A stretch of DNA of 64,000 nt from Streptomyces roseifaciens (GCF_001445655.1 NZ_LNBE01000004.1:682001-746000), one strand, 5' to 3'; shown: positions 41,508 to 50,848, counted from the stretch's first letter. Program-made: numbers and translations. Notes: a model not told the origin generated them from the sequence alone.

Positions 41508-42551
41508 TCAGGAGTTCCCGGCGATTACCGGATAGTGGTCACTGAGGTTCGTGTAGGTGTACTCCTTGCCCCAGCTGGAGACGGTCCACGGCGCCGAGGC
41601 CTCCTTGGCCACCGTGTTCTTCCAGTTCCCCGGGCGGGCGTGGCCATTGCGGTGCAGGACGTAGTCCAGGTCCTCGCGCCCGTCCGTGGGGTAGCGATAG
41701 GCGGCGATGGAGTTCTCCTTCGTGTCGAAGGAGTACGGGTGCCCGGTGCGCTCCGTCGCCGGGGCGAGATCGGCGTTCGCGAGCATGGATGCGTATTCGC
41801 TGCCGTGCGCGTCCACATTCAGGTCGCCGGCCACCATGACCTGCTCGCCCGCGGGAATGTTCTTCGCGTCGAGGAAGGCGTCGATCTGCCGGAACTGCTT
41901 GGCCCGGTCCGCAGCCGCCTCGCCCGCCTTGCAACCGCTGTCGGTCGACTGCGCGTGCGTACCGACCACGTGCACCTTCGTGCCGTTCACGTTCAGCACC
42001 ACGTAGGCGAAGCCCTTGTTGGACCACCAGTCCGCACCGCACGCGTCCTGGTAGATCACCTGCTCCTTGCGGAGGATCGGCCACTTGCTGAGCACGGTCA
42101 CCCCGCCGTCCTCCGGGGTGGTGGACGAGTAGTTCCCGCCGGTGGCGTCCCAGCCGTCCTTGCTCCGCCCGACCACCGGCGTCTGGTACGGATACCGGCC
42201 CGCCGCATTCGCCTTCAACGCGTCGGAGGCGCCGTTGTCGAAGGCTTCCTGCAGGACGACGACGTCATTGCCCTGGAAGAAACCGGCCGCGGGTATCTCC
42301 TTGGCGCGGTGGTCCTGCCCCCAGTTGGGATAGAGGTTCTTGCTCATGAGAAAGACGTTGTACGTCAGAACCTTCAATTCCGGCACGGCGGCGGTACCGG
42401 CGGTACTGGCGGCCCCTGCGGAATCGGCGGAACGGGCCGGACCGGTCGGCGCGGCCTGCGCCGCCGTTTGCGGCAGGGCAGCGGTGAGGGCGACGGCGGC
42501 GAGTGCGGTCGCGAGCGCGGAGGCCGCGCGGGCGGGCTTGAGGATCGGCAC
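41508..42551 (-). CDS. Secreted sphingomyelinase C
   Basis: This 347-residue exoenzyme has a signal peptide (about 1-34, AQA-APT) followed by a Ser/Ala-rich linker and an endonuclease/exonuclease/phosphatase fold. Motifs are KVLTYNVFLMSKNLYPNWGQ, VVVLQEAFDN (metal Glu), VGTHAQSTDSG, VMVAGDLNVDAHGSEY and NLSDHYPVIA (catalytic His). It would cleave sphingomyelin to ceramide and phosphocholine. The GTG at 42551 with AGGGAG 5 nt upstream is preferred to longer starts. The divergent HAD gene starts 245 bp away. Confidence 0.9.
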   Translation of the reverse strand: MPILKPARAASALATALAAVALTAALPQTAAQAAPTGPARSADSAGAASTAGTAAVPELKVLTYNVFLMSKNLYPNWGQDHRAKEIPAAGFFQGNDVVVLQEAFDNGASDALKANAAGRYPYQTPVVGRSKDGWDATGGNYSSTTPEDGGVTVLSKWPILRKEQVIYQDACGADWWSNKGFAYVVLNVNGTKVHVVGTHAQSTDSGCKAGEAAADRAKQFRQIDAFLDAKNIPAGEQVMVAGDLNVDAHGSEYASMLANADLAPATERTGHPYSFDTKENSIAAYRYPTDGREDLDYVLHRNGHARPGNWKNTVAKEASAPWTVSSWGKEYTYTNLSDHYPVIAGNS

Positions 42552-42796
42552 TGCAACTCCCTGAGGGGGGTGGGGGCACCGTGGTCGCAAGGTGCCCCAG
42601 TGCGAGCTGGGGAACGAGCCGCCCACATCAAATCAGCCAGGGTTACTTCCGGACACCCTTCAGGTGATCAATTCCCTTACGCGGGCCGACGACTTCGTGC
42701 CGGGCCACGTGTCGTGCGCGCGCATGAGTCGTTGAATCCGTTGGAAGAGATGAGTTCGGAAGAGGTGTGGTGTCCGGCCCACCGTGAGGAGTTCCC

Positions 42797-43423
42797 ATGC
42801 CCCAGCCCCTGCGCCAGGGCCTCGTTCTCGATTTCGGCGGGGTCCTGACCACTCCGGTCGCCGAGTGCACCCGGGCCTTCTGCCTGCGCGAAGGCCTCGC
42901 CCCCGACGCCTTTCTCCAGGTCATCTCGGCGGACCCGGTAGGGAGCGAGATCTACGCCCGGCTGGAGCGCGGCGAGATCGGCCAGGCCGAGTGGAACGAG
43001 CGCACCGCCGCCCTGCTCGGAGTCGATCCCACGGACCTGATCCGCCGCGTCCTGGCCGACCTCAAGCCGGAGCCCCTGATGCTCGCGGCCGCCCAGTCGG
43101 CCCGCCGGGCGGGCGTGAAGCTGGGCATCCTCTCCAACAGCCTGGGCTCCGGCCCCTACGACCCCTACCGGGGCTACGGCTTCGACACCCTGTACGACGC
43201 CGTGGTGCTGTCCGGCCACCACGGGATCCGCAAGCCCGAGCCCGGTATCTACCCGGTGGTCCTGAAGCAGCTGCAACTCCCCGCCGAGGCCTGCGTCTTC
43301 GTCGACGACTCCGCCCGGAACCTGCTGCCCGCCCAGGACCTCGGCATGACCACCGTCCTGGACGGCGATCCGGCGGAGACGGTCAAGCGCCTGGAGGAGA
43401 TCTTCGGGCTCCCGCTGAGGTGA
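42797..43423 (+). CDS. HAD-family hydrolase
   Basis: This 208-residue HAD hydrolase has motif I in LDFGGVLTTP, in which the second Asp of the usual DxD is replaced by Gly as in epoxide-hydrolase-like HADs of subfamily IA, motif II in GILSNSLG and motif III/IV in RKPEPGIY and FVDDSARN. The Gly replacement may make phosphatase activity doubtful. The start at 42797 is followed by the standard fold. It runs 4 bp ahead of the SDR gene and probably forms an operon with it. Confidence 0.85.
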   Translation: MPQPLRQGLVLDFGGVLTTPVAECTRAFCLREGLAPDAFLQVISADPVGSEIYARLERGEIGQAEWNERTAALLGVDPTDLIRRVLADLKPEPLMLAAAQSARRAGVKLGILSNSLGSGPYDPYRGYGFDTLYDAVVLSGHHGIRKPEPGIYPVVLKQLQLPAEACVFVDDSARNLLPAQDLGMTTVLDGDPAETVKRLEEIFGLPLR

Positions 43424-43427
43424 CGCG

Positions 43428-44180
43428 ATGAACATCGACGGCTCGACCGCTCTCGTGACCGGCGCCAACCGCGGCATCGGGCGCGCGCTCGTCACCGCCC
43501 TCCTCGCGCGCGGCGCCGCCCGCGTCCACGCCGCCGCCCGGAACCCCGCGACCCTGGAGCCGGTCGTGGCCCTGGCCCCGGACCAGGTGATCCCCCTGGG
43601 GCTGGACCTGACCGTCCCCGCCACCGTCGAGGCCGCGGCGGAAGCGGCGTCCGACGTCACCCTGCTGGTGAACAACGCCGGTACGCACGGGGTCGGCCAC
43701 CTCCTCGACATGGACCTGGACGTCGTCGAGGACGTGATGCGCACCAATTTCCTGGGCACCCTGCGGGTCCTCCGGGCCTTCGTGCCCGTCCTGGAGCGCA
43801 ACGGCGGCGGAGCCGTCGCCAACGTCATCAGCATCGGCGCCTTCGGGGGCACGCCGTCGCTCGGCGGGTATCCGGCGTCGAAGGCCGCCCTGCTGCTGAT
43901 GACGCAGGCCGTCCGGGCGGACCTCGCGCCGCGCGGGATCACCGTGCACGGCGTCTTCCCGGGCCCCGTGGACACCGACATGCTCGATTACGTCGCCCGC
44001 CACGAGCCGGCGTTCGGGGATTTCCCGCGGGCCTCCGCCGACGAGGTGGCCGGCCGTACGCTCGACGGCCTCGAAGCGGGCGCGGAGGACATCTTCCCGG
44101 ACGACTTCGCCGCCCAGGTGGGGCGGGAGTGGAGGGCCGACCCCAAGGCGCTGGAGAGGCGGCTGTCGGGGATCACCTGA
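43428..44180 (+). CDS. Short-chain dehydrogenase/reductase
   Basis: This 250-residue classical SDR has the cofactor motif TGANRGIG, NNAG, a catalytic Ser near ISIGAFGG and the YPASKAALL (Tyr-x-x-x-Lys) active site. It probably uses NADP(H). Its start lies 4 bp after the HAD stop, so the two are cotranscribed. The substrate is unknown. Confidence 0.9.
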   Translation: MNIDGSTALVTGANRGIGRALVTALLARGAARVHAAARNPATLEPVVALAPDQVIPLGLDLTVPATVEAAAEAASDVTLLVNNAGTHGVGHLLDMDLDVVEDVMRTNFLGTLRVLRAFVPVLERNGGGAVANVISIGAFGGTPSLGGYPASKAALLLMTQAVRADLAPRGITVHGVFPGPVDTDMLDYVARHEPAFGDFPRASADEVAGRTLDGLEAGAEDIFPDDFAAQVGREWRADPKALERRLSGIT

Positions 44181-44235
44181 GCCGCCGGGGATCGCCTGAG
44201 CCGTTGGGGACCCGCCGGGTTCCCCGGGGGCAGGG

Positions 44236-46125
44236 TCAGCTCGTGTGCCAGTGCCGGGCCGCCGGGCCGTGGTGTGCCGCGAGGGCGCGGTCCAGGTTCG
44301 TGGCGGCGCTGATCAGGGCGAGGTGGGTGAACGCCTGCGGGAAGTTCCCGAGCGCCTCGCCCGCCGGCCCGATCTCCTCGGCGTAGAGGCCGAGGTGGTT
44401 GGCGTGCGTGGTCATCTTCTCGAAGACGTAGCGGGCCTGGCCGATCCGGCCGGAGCGGGCCAGCGCCTCCACGTACCAGAACGAGCAGAGGTTGAACGTC
44501 CCCTCGCTGCCGTCCAGCCCGTCGCCGCCGTCACCGCCGCCGTCACCGCCGTCGGTCCGGTAGCGGTGCACCAGGCTGTCGCTGACCAGCTCCTCCTCGA
44601 TCCGCCGCACCGTGGACAGGAACCGCGGGTCCTTGGGCCCGGTGAACTTCACCAGCGGCATCACCAGCAGCGAGGCGTCGAGCGTCGAGCAGTCCGGGTA
44701 CTGGCAGTAGGCGCCGAGCTCCGGCGACCAGCAGCGGTCCTGGACGAACCGGTAGGCGGCCGCGGCGGTGTCCCGCCACTGCTCGACGGGGGCGGGCATG
44801 CCGCGGTGCCGCGCGATGCGCATCGCCCGCTCGAAGGCGACCCAGGTCATCAGCGCGGAGTACGTGAAGCGCCGCCGGCCGCCGCGGGTCTCCCAGATCC
44901 CGTCGTCGGGCTCCTCCCAGTTCTTCTGCAGCCAGTCGAGCTGGCGGGCCAGCGCCTCCCACAGCTCGTAGGAGATGGGCTCGGCGTGCTTGTTGTACAG
45001 GTAGACGGAGTCCATGAGCTCGCCGTGGATGTCGAGCTGGGTCTGGCGGGCCGCGGCGTTGCCGATGCGGACCGGGCGCGCACCGCGGTAGCCGCAGAGG
45101 TGATCCAGGACGGTCTCGGGCAGGTCGGCGCGGCCGTCGATTCCGTACAGCACCTGCAGCCCGGTGCCCGGAGGGGCCTGCGCGCAGCGCTGGTGCAGCC
45201 AGTCGATGAAGGCGGCGGCCTCCTCGGTGAAGCCCAGCCGCATCAGCGCGTAGAGGGTGAAGGCGGCGTCCCGGATCCAGGTGTAGCGGTAGTCCCAGTT
45301 GCGGCCGCCGCCCGGTGCCTCGGGCAGGGAGGTGGTCGGCGCGGCGACCAGGGCGCCGGTCGGCTGGTAGACGAGCAGCTTCAGGGCCAGCGCCGAGCGC
45401 TCGACCGCCTCGCGGTAGCGGCCCCGGTACTGCGACTGGCGCAGCCAGCCGTCCCAGTACTGCAGCGTCGTGTCCAGCAGCCGGGCGGCCTCCGCGCCGT
45501 CGAGCGGGCACAGGACGCCTTCCCGTACGGCCCCGTCCCCGTCCCACTGCGCGGCGAGCTCCAGCGACTGGCCGGGCTCCAGGGTCACCGTCGTGCGGGC
45601 GGCCGCGCCGTCGGGCGTCAGGGGCACGGAGGAGCGCAGCACGAGGAACCCTGCGGGTCCGGTGAAGACCACGCCGGCGTTGCCCACGGCGCTGACCTCG
45701 TGCGGGGCCCGGCCGTAGTCGAAGGCGGGCCGGCAGTGCACGTCGATCGTGGCCCGACCGCGCAGCACCCTCACCTGGCGGACGATCTGGCGGACGCCCG
45801 AGGAGGGGCAGGAGGGGTGGTCGGGCACCATGAAGTCGTACAGCTCGGCCACGGACTCCTGGCCGAGGAAGCGCGTCAGCAGCACGTTCGAATCCGGCAT
45901 GTACATCTGCTTGGTGCGTTCCGCGCCGCGGACCGTGACGGAGAACGAGCCGCCGCGCTCGGCGTCGAGCAGGGAGCCGAAGACGGAGGGCGCGTCGAAG
46001 CGCGGCAGACAGCACCAGTCGATCGTGCCGTCGACGCCGACGAGCGCGACGGTGTGCAGGTCGCCGATGATCCCGTGGTCCTCGATGGGCAGATAGCCGG
46101 GGCGGGTCTCGGGTATGTGCTTCAC
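44236..46125 (-). CDS. GH15 glycoside hydrolase (glucoamylase/trehalase type)
   Basis: This 629-residue cytoplasmic enzyme starts at GTG 46125 with AGGAGG upstream. The N-terminal beta domain opens with YLPIEDHGIIGDLHTVALVG and DWCCLPRFDAPSVFG, and the (alpha/alpha)6 catalytic domain has NWDYRYTWIRDAAFTLYALM. Glu residues for catalysis would lie near TYIRDAA and in the C-terminal LYAEEIGPAGEALGNFPQ. In actinobacteria these proteins act as trehalases or glucoamylases; the sequence cannot decide which. A Gly/Asp-rich insert (GGDGGGDGGDG) near residue 540 is a probable loop. Confidence 0.88.
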   Translation of the reverse strand: MKHIPETRPGYLPIEDHGIIGDLHTVALVGVDGTIDWCCLPRFDAPSVFGSLLDAERGGSFSVTVRGAERTKQMYMPDSNVLLTRFLGQESVAELYDFMVPDHPSCPSSGVRQIVRQVRVLRGRATIDVHCRPAFDYGRAPHEVSAVGNAGVVFTGPAGFLVLRSSVPLTPDGAAARTTVTLEPGQSLELAAQWDGDGAVREGVLCPLDGAEAARLLDTTLQYWDGWLRQSQYRGRYREAVERSALALKLLVYQPTGALVAAPTTSLPEAPGGGRNWDYRYTWIRDAAFTLYALMRLGFTEEAAAFIDWLHQRCAQAPPGTGLQVLYGIDGRADLPETVLDHLCGYRGARPVRIGNAAARQTQLDIHGELMDSVYLYNKHAEPISYELWEALARQLDWLQKNWEEPDDGIWETRGGRRRFTYSALMTWVAFERAMRIARHRGMPAPVEQWRDTAAAAYRFVQDRCWSPELGAYCQYPDCSTLDASLLVMPLVKFTGPKDPRFLSTVRRIEEELVSDSLVHRYRTDGGDGGGDGGDGLDGSEGTFNLCSFWYVEALARSGRIGQARYVFEKMTTHANHLGLYAEEIGPAGEALGNFPQAFTHLALISAATNLDRALAAHHGPAARHWHTS

Positions 46126-46225
46126 GGGCGCCTCCTGGATGGGGGCATGCCACACCACCCGTTATACCGCCGGTGACGGCACGGCGCCCGGCGGAGCCCC
46201 GGCCTCGGCCCGGGCCCCGGCGGCC

Positions 46226-46600
46226 TCAGCCGGCGGCCTGCGACCGGGACAGGGCTTCCCGCACGGCCTCCTCCGTACGGGCCACCACCGCCGTCCCGTC
46301 GTCGGCCGTGATGATCGGCCGCTGGATGAGCTTGGGGTGCCCGGCGAGGGCGGTGATCCAACGCTCCCGGGCGCCCTCGTCGCGCGGCCACTCCTTGAGG
46401 CCGAGCTCCTTCGCCGCGGCCTCCTGGGTCCGCGTGATGTCCCACGGCTCCAGCCCGAGCCGGTCGAGCAGCGCGCGGAGCTCGTCCTCCCCGGGGACGT
46501 CCTCGAGGTAGCGGCGGACGGTGTAGCCGGCGCCCTCGGCGTCGAGCAGGCCGATGGCGCTGCGGCACTTCGAACAGGCGGGATTGATCCAGATCTCCAT
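46226..46600 (-). CDS. ArsC-family reductase-like protein
   Basis: This 124-residue thioredoxin-fold protein of the ArsC/Spx family has the active-site motif INPACSKCRSA (Cys at about residue 9) and an Arg near LIQRPII at the expected position. The start at 46600 gives the standard N terminus (MEIWINP); an in-frame ATG at 46630 is less likely. True arsenate reductase activity is possible but not proven. No ars neighbours are present. Confidence 0.85.
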   Translation of the reverse strand: MEIWINPACSKCRSAIGLLDAEGAGYTVRRYLEDVPGEDELRALLDRLGLEPWDITRTQEAAAKELGLKEWPRDEGARERWITALAGHPKLIQRPIITADDGTAVVARTEEAVREALSRSQAAG

Positions 46601-46719
46601 GCCCCACACCGTACCGCCTGCCACCATCAAATCCCTTCTGAGCTGGGGCGATTGTCAGTGGGGGGCAGTAAAATCGAAGACAGACGAGAGAGGTTACGAA
46701 CCCCTCAGGAGGAACGCCG

Positions 46720-46983
46720 ATGGCCGTAGCCGCACCCACTCTTCCCACCCTGCCGAAGGAGCCGCTGCCCGCGGGCCGCCCGCGCGGCTGGTACGAGGCG
46801 CACAACCGCCAGCTGAAGGCCATGCGCCTGGCCATCGCCCTGCTGCACACCGGGGTGTACCGCCCGGAGCAGGCGAGCAACCGCAGGATACGGGCGACCG
46901 CCGTCCGCATCGGGGTCCACGCGCCCTCCGACACGACGTGCCGGGCCGTGCGCTCCCTCATCCACGACGCCGCCAACTACTGA
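46720..46983 (+). CDS. Conserved small protein of unknown function
   Basis: The 87-residue protein (GRPRGWYEAHNRQLKAMR) is predicted mainly helical and basic. The start has a strong ribosome binding site (AGGAGGAACGCCG). It is probably cytoplasmic. I recall similar proteins only as hypothetical in Streptomyces. It is divergent from the ArsC-like gene and precedes an SDR on the same strand. Confidence 0.7.
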   Translation: MAVAAPTLPTLPKEPLPAGRPRGWYEAHNRQLKAMRLAIALLHTGVYRPEQASNRRIRATAVRIGVHAPSDTTCRAVRSLIHDAANY

Positions 46984-47091
46984 CCACGACTGAACGGCAG
47001 GCACGGGCCTCTCCCGGCCGCCCGCATGCGAACCCTTGAACTTGCCCATAACGTGACAAGAGGGTCGTCATGTCGTCACCGGGAGAGGTCC

Positions 47092-47847
47092 ATGCCTGCT
47101 CGTACGCTCAAGGACAAGGTCGTCGTCATCGGCGGTGCGTCGAGGAACCTCGGCGGCCTCATCGCCCGGGAGATCGCCCCGGACGGCGCCAAGGTCGTCG
47201 TCCACTACAACAGCGACTCCTCCCGCGACAAGGCGGAGCAGACCGTCGCGGACGTGAAGAAGGCCGGCGGCGACGCCTTCGCCCACCAGGGCGACCTCAC
47301 GAAGGTCGCCGAGGTCGAGCAGCTCTTCGACGCCGCGGTGCGGACGTTCGGCAAGGTCGACTGCATGGTCAACACGGCCGGCATGGTCATCAAGAAGCCC
47401 ATGACCGAGACCTCGGAGGAAGAGTTCGACAAGATGTTCGCCGTCAACACCAAGGCGGCGTACTTCATGATGCGCGAGGCCGCCAAGCGCATCGAGCGCG
47501 ACGGGGCCATCGTCACGATCGTGACCTCCCTGCTCGCCGCCTACACCGGCCTCTACTCCGTCTACGCCGGCAGCAAGGCCCCCGTCGAACACTTCACCCG
47601 GGCCCTCTCCAAGGAACTCTTCGGCCGGAACATCTCGGTGAACAACATCGCCCCCGGCCCCATGGACACCCCGTTCTTCTACCCGGCCGAGAGCGACGAC
47701 TCCGTCGCGTACCACAAGTCCTCGTCCATGAACGGCGACCTCACCAAGATCGAGGACATCGCCCCCTACGTGAAGTTCCTCCTCACCGACGGCTGGTGGC
47801 TCAACGGCCAGACCCTCTTCATCAACGGCGGCTACACCACCCGCTGA
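47092..47847 (+). CDS. Short-chain dehydrogenase/reductase
   Basis: This 251-residue SDR has a cofactor loop GGASRNLGG (atypical: Asn-Leu replaces the common G-I-G), an NTAG motif and the active site SVYAGSKAP (Tyr-x-x-x-Lys). The start at 47092 follows GGGAGAGGTCC. The substrate is unknown. It is the second SDR of the region, distinct from 43428-44180. Confidence 0.88.
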   Translation: MPARTLKDKVVVIGGASRNLGGLIAREIAPDGAKVVVHYNSDSSRDKAEQTVADVKKAGGDAFAHQGDLTKVAEVEQLFDAAVRTFGKVDCMVNTAGMVIKKPMTETSEEEFDKMFAVNTKAAYFMMREAAKRIERDGAIVTIVTSLLAAYTGLYSVYAGSKAPVEHFTRALSKELFGRNISVNNIAPGPMDTPFFYPAESDDSVAYHKSSSMNGDLTKIEDIAPYVKFLLTDGWWLNGQTLFINGGYTTR

Positions 47848-47909
47848 CCCGCCGGGGCCGCCCGGGCCCGCGTATCCCTGCCCTGTGCAAGCGCTTAGGG
47901 TTGCCTCTC

Positions 47910-48851
47910 ATGTGGCAAGGACAACAGCCTCCGGGGAACGGGCAGGACCCGCAGGGCCGTCAGGTGAATCCGTATCAGCAGCCGAGCCCGTACGGGCAGA
48001 CGCAGTGGAGCGGCGACTCCGTGGGAGCGCCCGGGCCTCCGGCGGGCGGCGGGAAGAAGACCGCGGTCATCGCCGTCGCCGTGGCCGCGGCGGTGGTCGT
48101 CGCTGCGGGCGTCACCGGCTTCCTGCTGCTGGGAGGCGACGAGGGCGACGAGGCGAAGGGCCCGCAGCCGGCCGCCAGTTCCTCGGCACCGGCCGAGGGA
48201 ACGGATCCCACCGCCGCGGAGAAGGACGACAACCCCCGGGCCGACCGCGACCCCAAGCCGGTCGTCCCCGGCTGGAAGGTCGTCGTGAACCCCACGCGCG
48301 GCATCGTCTTCGACGTGCCCCCCGAATGGGACCGCAAGGAGACCGACTGGGCCAGCTACGTCTCCGAAGACGGGGACTCCGAGGAGAAGCCCCTCGTCGG
48401 CTTCACCGCACCGGCGATGCTCAACGAGCAGTGGTGCCGCGCCGACGCCGACGGTGACGGCAAAGAGGACGACGTGTCGCTCGCCGCCGCCGGCTCCCGC
48501 GGGGAGAGCTCCGCCCGGAGCGCCGAGGACGCGGCCCGGACCACCGCCGGGCTCTGGGTCTACGGCCGGTACACCCAGCCGGACAAGAAGAAGGCCGAGA
48601 CCGGCCCGGCGGAGAGCTACACCACCAAGTCCGGACTCACCGGCTCCCTGGCCACGTCCTCGTCCAGCGGCGTCCGGAAGAAGAACAAGTGCGACTCCGA
48701 CGGCAAGGCCACCACCTTCGCCTTCAAGAACGCCAAGGGCGAGCTCACCTCCTGGACCTTCTTCGGCGCGAAGGGCGTGAAGGACGAGGTGCCGGACGAG
48801 ACCGTCCGCAAGATCCTCAGCACGGTCCGCCTCACCGAGCCCCCGAAGTAG
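47910..48851 (+). CDS. Single-pass membrane protein with proline-rich N terminus
   Basis: This 313-residue protein has a cytoplasmic Gln/Pro/Gly-rich N terminus (about 1-50), a transmembrane helix (about 52-74, TAVIAVAVAAAVVVAAGVTG), a Ser/Ala/Asp-rich linker and an extracytoplasmic domain (FDVPPEWDRKETDWA, GLWVYGRYTQ). The domain has two Cys. Many such proteins occur in Streptomyces with unknown function. No Shine-Dalgarno precedes the ATG at 47910, so leaderless translation is possible. Confidence 0.75.
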   Translation: MWQGQQPPGNGQDPQGRQVNPYQQPSPYGQTQWSGDSVGAPGPPAGGGKKTAVIAVAVAAAVVVAAGVTGFLLLGGDEGDEAKGPQPAASSSAPAEGTDPTAAEKDDNPRADRDPKPVVPGWKVVVNPTRGIVFDVPPEWDRKETDWASYVSEDGDSEEKPLVGFTAPAMLNEQWCRADADGDGKEDDVSLAAAGSRGESSARSAEDAARTTAGLWVYGRYTQPDKKKAETGPAESYTTKSGLTGSLATSSSSGVRKKNKCDSDGKATTFAFKNAKGELTSWTFFGAKGVKDEVPDETVRKILSTVRLTEPPK

Positions 48852-48886
48852 CGACCGACCCGGCACGGCCGCGCGCCCCGAAAAGA

Positions 48887-48928
48887 CCGCCGGCCGTGCC
48901 TTCCCCGAGGGGACGGCACGGCCGGCGG
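48887..48928. terminator. Terminator at the host/element edge
   Basis: A 14-bp perfect GC hairpin (48887-48900 with 48915-48928), with a smaller CCCC-GA-GGGG in its loop, lies 35 bp past the membrane protein stop. Confidence 0.7.
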
Positions 48929-48953
48929 GAATTCGCGATGACCTGCGGGGTTC

Positions 48954-49004
48954 TTAGATGTCGAAGTAGAGGTGCGAAAGGGCTTTGACCTGCATGTACA
49001 GGCC
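48954..49004 (-). pseudogene. Possible 3' end of a displaced gene (candidate left attachment site)
   Basis: On the minus strand a GC3-rich stretch encodes GLYMQVKALSHLYFDI and a stop codon (TAA at 48954-48956). Upstream the codon bias is lost. It lies at the left edge of the mobile element. It could be the leftover end of a host gene after integration, but the parent gene is not identified and chance is possible. Confidence 0.3.
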
Positions 49005-49048
49005 TCTAGCGCCGAGCGGGTGCACAAGCGGTGCACCGGAGACCAGGG

Positions 49049-49315
49049 TCAGGTGGGGTCCTGGCCTCGCCTGGGGTTTCGGCTCTGTGTTTTTTGCCTC
49101 TCGGGGATAGGGCGGCGTTGAGGCGTACCCTTTCGGGTCGCACGGCGTCGGTGCTCAAGGACCGCGACCCACCATGCCAACCGATCGCTGGACTGATCCG
49201 GGATGAGCAGCCGGAGGGCTCGGAGGAAGAAACTGCCCAGCCCTGCCACGACGGCGACGAGGCAGGCCGCCCACCAGGGCACGCCCGCCGCTAACTTTGT
49301 AAGGAACTCGATCAC
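49049..49315 (-). CDS. Small membrane protein
   Basis: This 88-residue protein has one hydrophobic segment (about 8-38, VPWWAACLVAVVAGLGSFF) and a strongly basic C-terminal tail after LAWWVAVLEHRRR. Proteins with a similar membrane segment followed by DRLAWW and a basic tail occur in actinobacterial mobile elements; their role is unknown. It is the leftmost gene that I assign to the element. Confidence 0.5.
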   Translation of the reverse strand: MIEFLTKLAAGVPWWAACLVAVVAGLGSFFLRALRLLIPDQSSDRLAWWVAVLEHRRRATRKGTPQRRPIPERQKTQSRNPRRGQDPT

Positions 49316-49371
49316 GACGTGAGTACGCTTCCTGTCAGGGAACCAGCGGAGACAAGCGACGTGCTGCCGGT

Positions 49372-50238
49372 CTACGTATGTCGCGAACGAAGGCTGAGGG
49401 TGGCACTTCCCAGGGTGATCACGAGGTGGTTGCTGCTTGAGAGCACCTTGGCCCCGGGAACGCCGACGATTGGATCGGTCATGGCTGCAGCGAGATCATC
49501 TGGATAGGGGTACGAGTTCCACAGCAGTTCCCAGTCGTTGCCGGAACCATGCAGCTTCCTGCCGCCCCCATACTGGCGTGCGCTGTCGAGCCGGCCCGGG
49601 CGGTCCAGAGGGTCGTAGAACCAGTTCCCGATGGCCCACTTGCCGCCAGGATCGGTGACCGAGATGCGGCAGAAGACCCCAGCCAGTAGTCGCTGCGCGT
49701 CTTTGCTGATGTCGGGAACTCTGGCCAACTGCTCCCGCTCGTCGGGACTGAGAGGAGTGCTTGTGGTGAAGAAGTCACGGTAAGGATTGTTTCGTGCGCC
49801 GGTGGGCCTTCCTGTCGGGTTGCGTGTGATCACGAGCTGTGCGTTGGTGGGCAGATGGCGGGCGATGTGGGTGCCGTTGCCGCGGCGTTCCTCGAGTCGC
49901 AGTCCGGGCAACCTGGACAGTGAGTTCGGGCGGGGGAGGAGATACGGGGCCACGTTGTCTGGCACGTCGGTGATGAGCACCAGGCGTTCGAAGCGTGGTG
50001 ACGCTGTGATGGTGTACGCGGAGAGAGTGCTCATGTGCCATCCGGCGGGGGTGCTGTAGTCAACTCCCTGGTTGAAGAAACCAAGCGCAAGCAGCGCCCG
50101 AAACTCTCGTTGCTCGGGCAGGCAGACGTCCAGGCCCGCGGAATGATCGCGAGCGATGCCGGCCCTTGCTGCCTCGTAGGCCTCACCGGTGTACAGCGCG
50201 CGGGTGCGAGCGGCGATCTTTCGCTGACTTTCGGGCAT
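49372..50238 (-). CDS. Uncharacterised protein of the element
   Basis: This 288-residue soluble protein opens with a helical segment (KIAARTRALYTGEAYEAARA) and a Cys in LDVCLPEQREF, and later has a DNPYR-like segment and a tail WELLWNSYPYPDDLAAAM. I recognise no enzyme motif. The codon use is somewhat less GC3-biased than in the core genes, which agrees with its place in the mobile element. Confidence 0.6.
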   Translation of the reverse strand: MPESQRKIAARTRALYTGEAYEAARAGIARDHSAGLDVCLPEQREFRALLALGFFNQGVDYSTPAGWHMSTLSAYTITASPRFERLVLITDVPDNVAPYLLPRPNSLSRLPGLRLEERRGNGTHIARHLPTNAQLVITRNPTGRPTGARNNPYRDFFTTSTPLSPDEREQLARVPDISKDAQRLLAGVFCRISVTDPGGKWAIGNWFYDPLDRPGRLDSARQYGGGRKLHGSGNDWELLWNSYPYPDDLAAAMTDPIVGVPGAKVLSSSNHLVITLGSATLSLRSRHT

Positions 50239-50556
50239 GCTTCACCTCGTCGCCGCCCGGTCGGCGCATCAGGGTCACATACCTCGTGAGACCGCACTGC
50301 TGCAACGCTGCGGAGTGGGTGCTCCACACCCTTGCACAGCTTCTGTGAGTACCGGGCTCACATACTTCTGCTGGCATCCGGATCTCCGCGAACCGGCATG
50401 CGATTGCACTGTACCCGACAGGTATCCACCTGTGCATGGGTTCAACCGAAGGCAATGGCAGGGTGGTTGGGGTGACGGACGTTGCAGGGTGATCTACGCA
50501 AGGGCTTGAGGCATGTTGCTTCCGCCAGGCAGTGTGGCCCTCATACTGTGACGCCT
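50239..50556. other. Intergenic region of 318 bp between divergent genes
   Basis: This is the shared upstream region of 49372-50238 (minus) and 50557-50829 (plus). A CATACT at 50542-50547 could be the -10 of a nearly leaderless promoter for the plus-strand gene. No longer ORF with convincing codon use and no RNA gene were seen. Confidence 0.4.
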
Positions 50557-50829
50557 ATGACAGCAACCTCGAAGGAACAGCTCGACGAGTTGATACAGGT
50601 TGTCGCGAACCTGCACATAGCAACGGTGCGTGATGAAGATGCTCGTGTGGCCTCTGAAGCCGCTGCCAATCTCTGTTCGGGAACTAGCTTCTTGAATGCC
50701 CCGATGGAGGTCCTGCAGATGTTCGCCCAGGCCATCGAGGTCGGCTATGCGGCAGCTCTGCACGATGTCCGTGACGGCGCCTTTGACGAAAGAGTCCGGG
50801 ATTGGCGGCCCGATCTGTTTGAGGCTTGA
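50557..50829 (+). CDS. Small uncharacterised protein
   Basis: This 90-residue, acidic, mostly helical protein (KEQLDELIQVVANLHIATVR) lacks membrane segments. The start at 50557 (MTATSKEQ) is the first good one after the probable promoter; there is no ribosome binding site, suggesting a leaderless message. It converges on the integrase gene, from which it is separated by a terminator. The function is unknown. Confidence 0.5.
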   Translation: MTATSKEQLDELIQVVANLHIATVRDEDARVASEAAANLCSGTSFLNAPMEVLQMFAQAIEVGYAAALHDVRDGAFDERVRDWRPDLFEA

Positions 50830-50848
50830 GTGCAGCCTCTGTCGTAAC

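Noticed and set aside
48852..49048. A tRNA gene as integration site
   Set aside because: No cloverleaf, T-loop sequence or CCA end could be found in this gap or next to the integrase.
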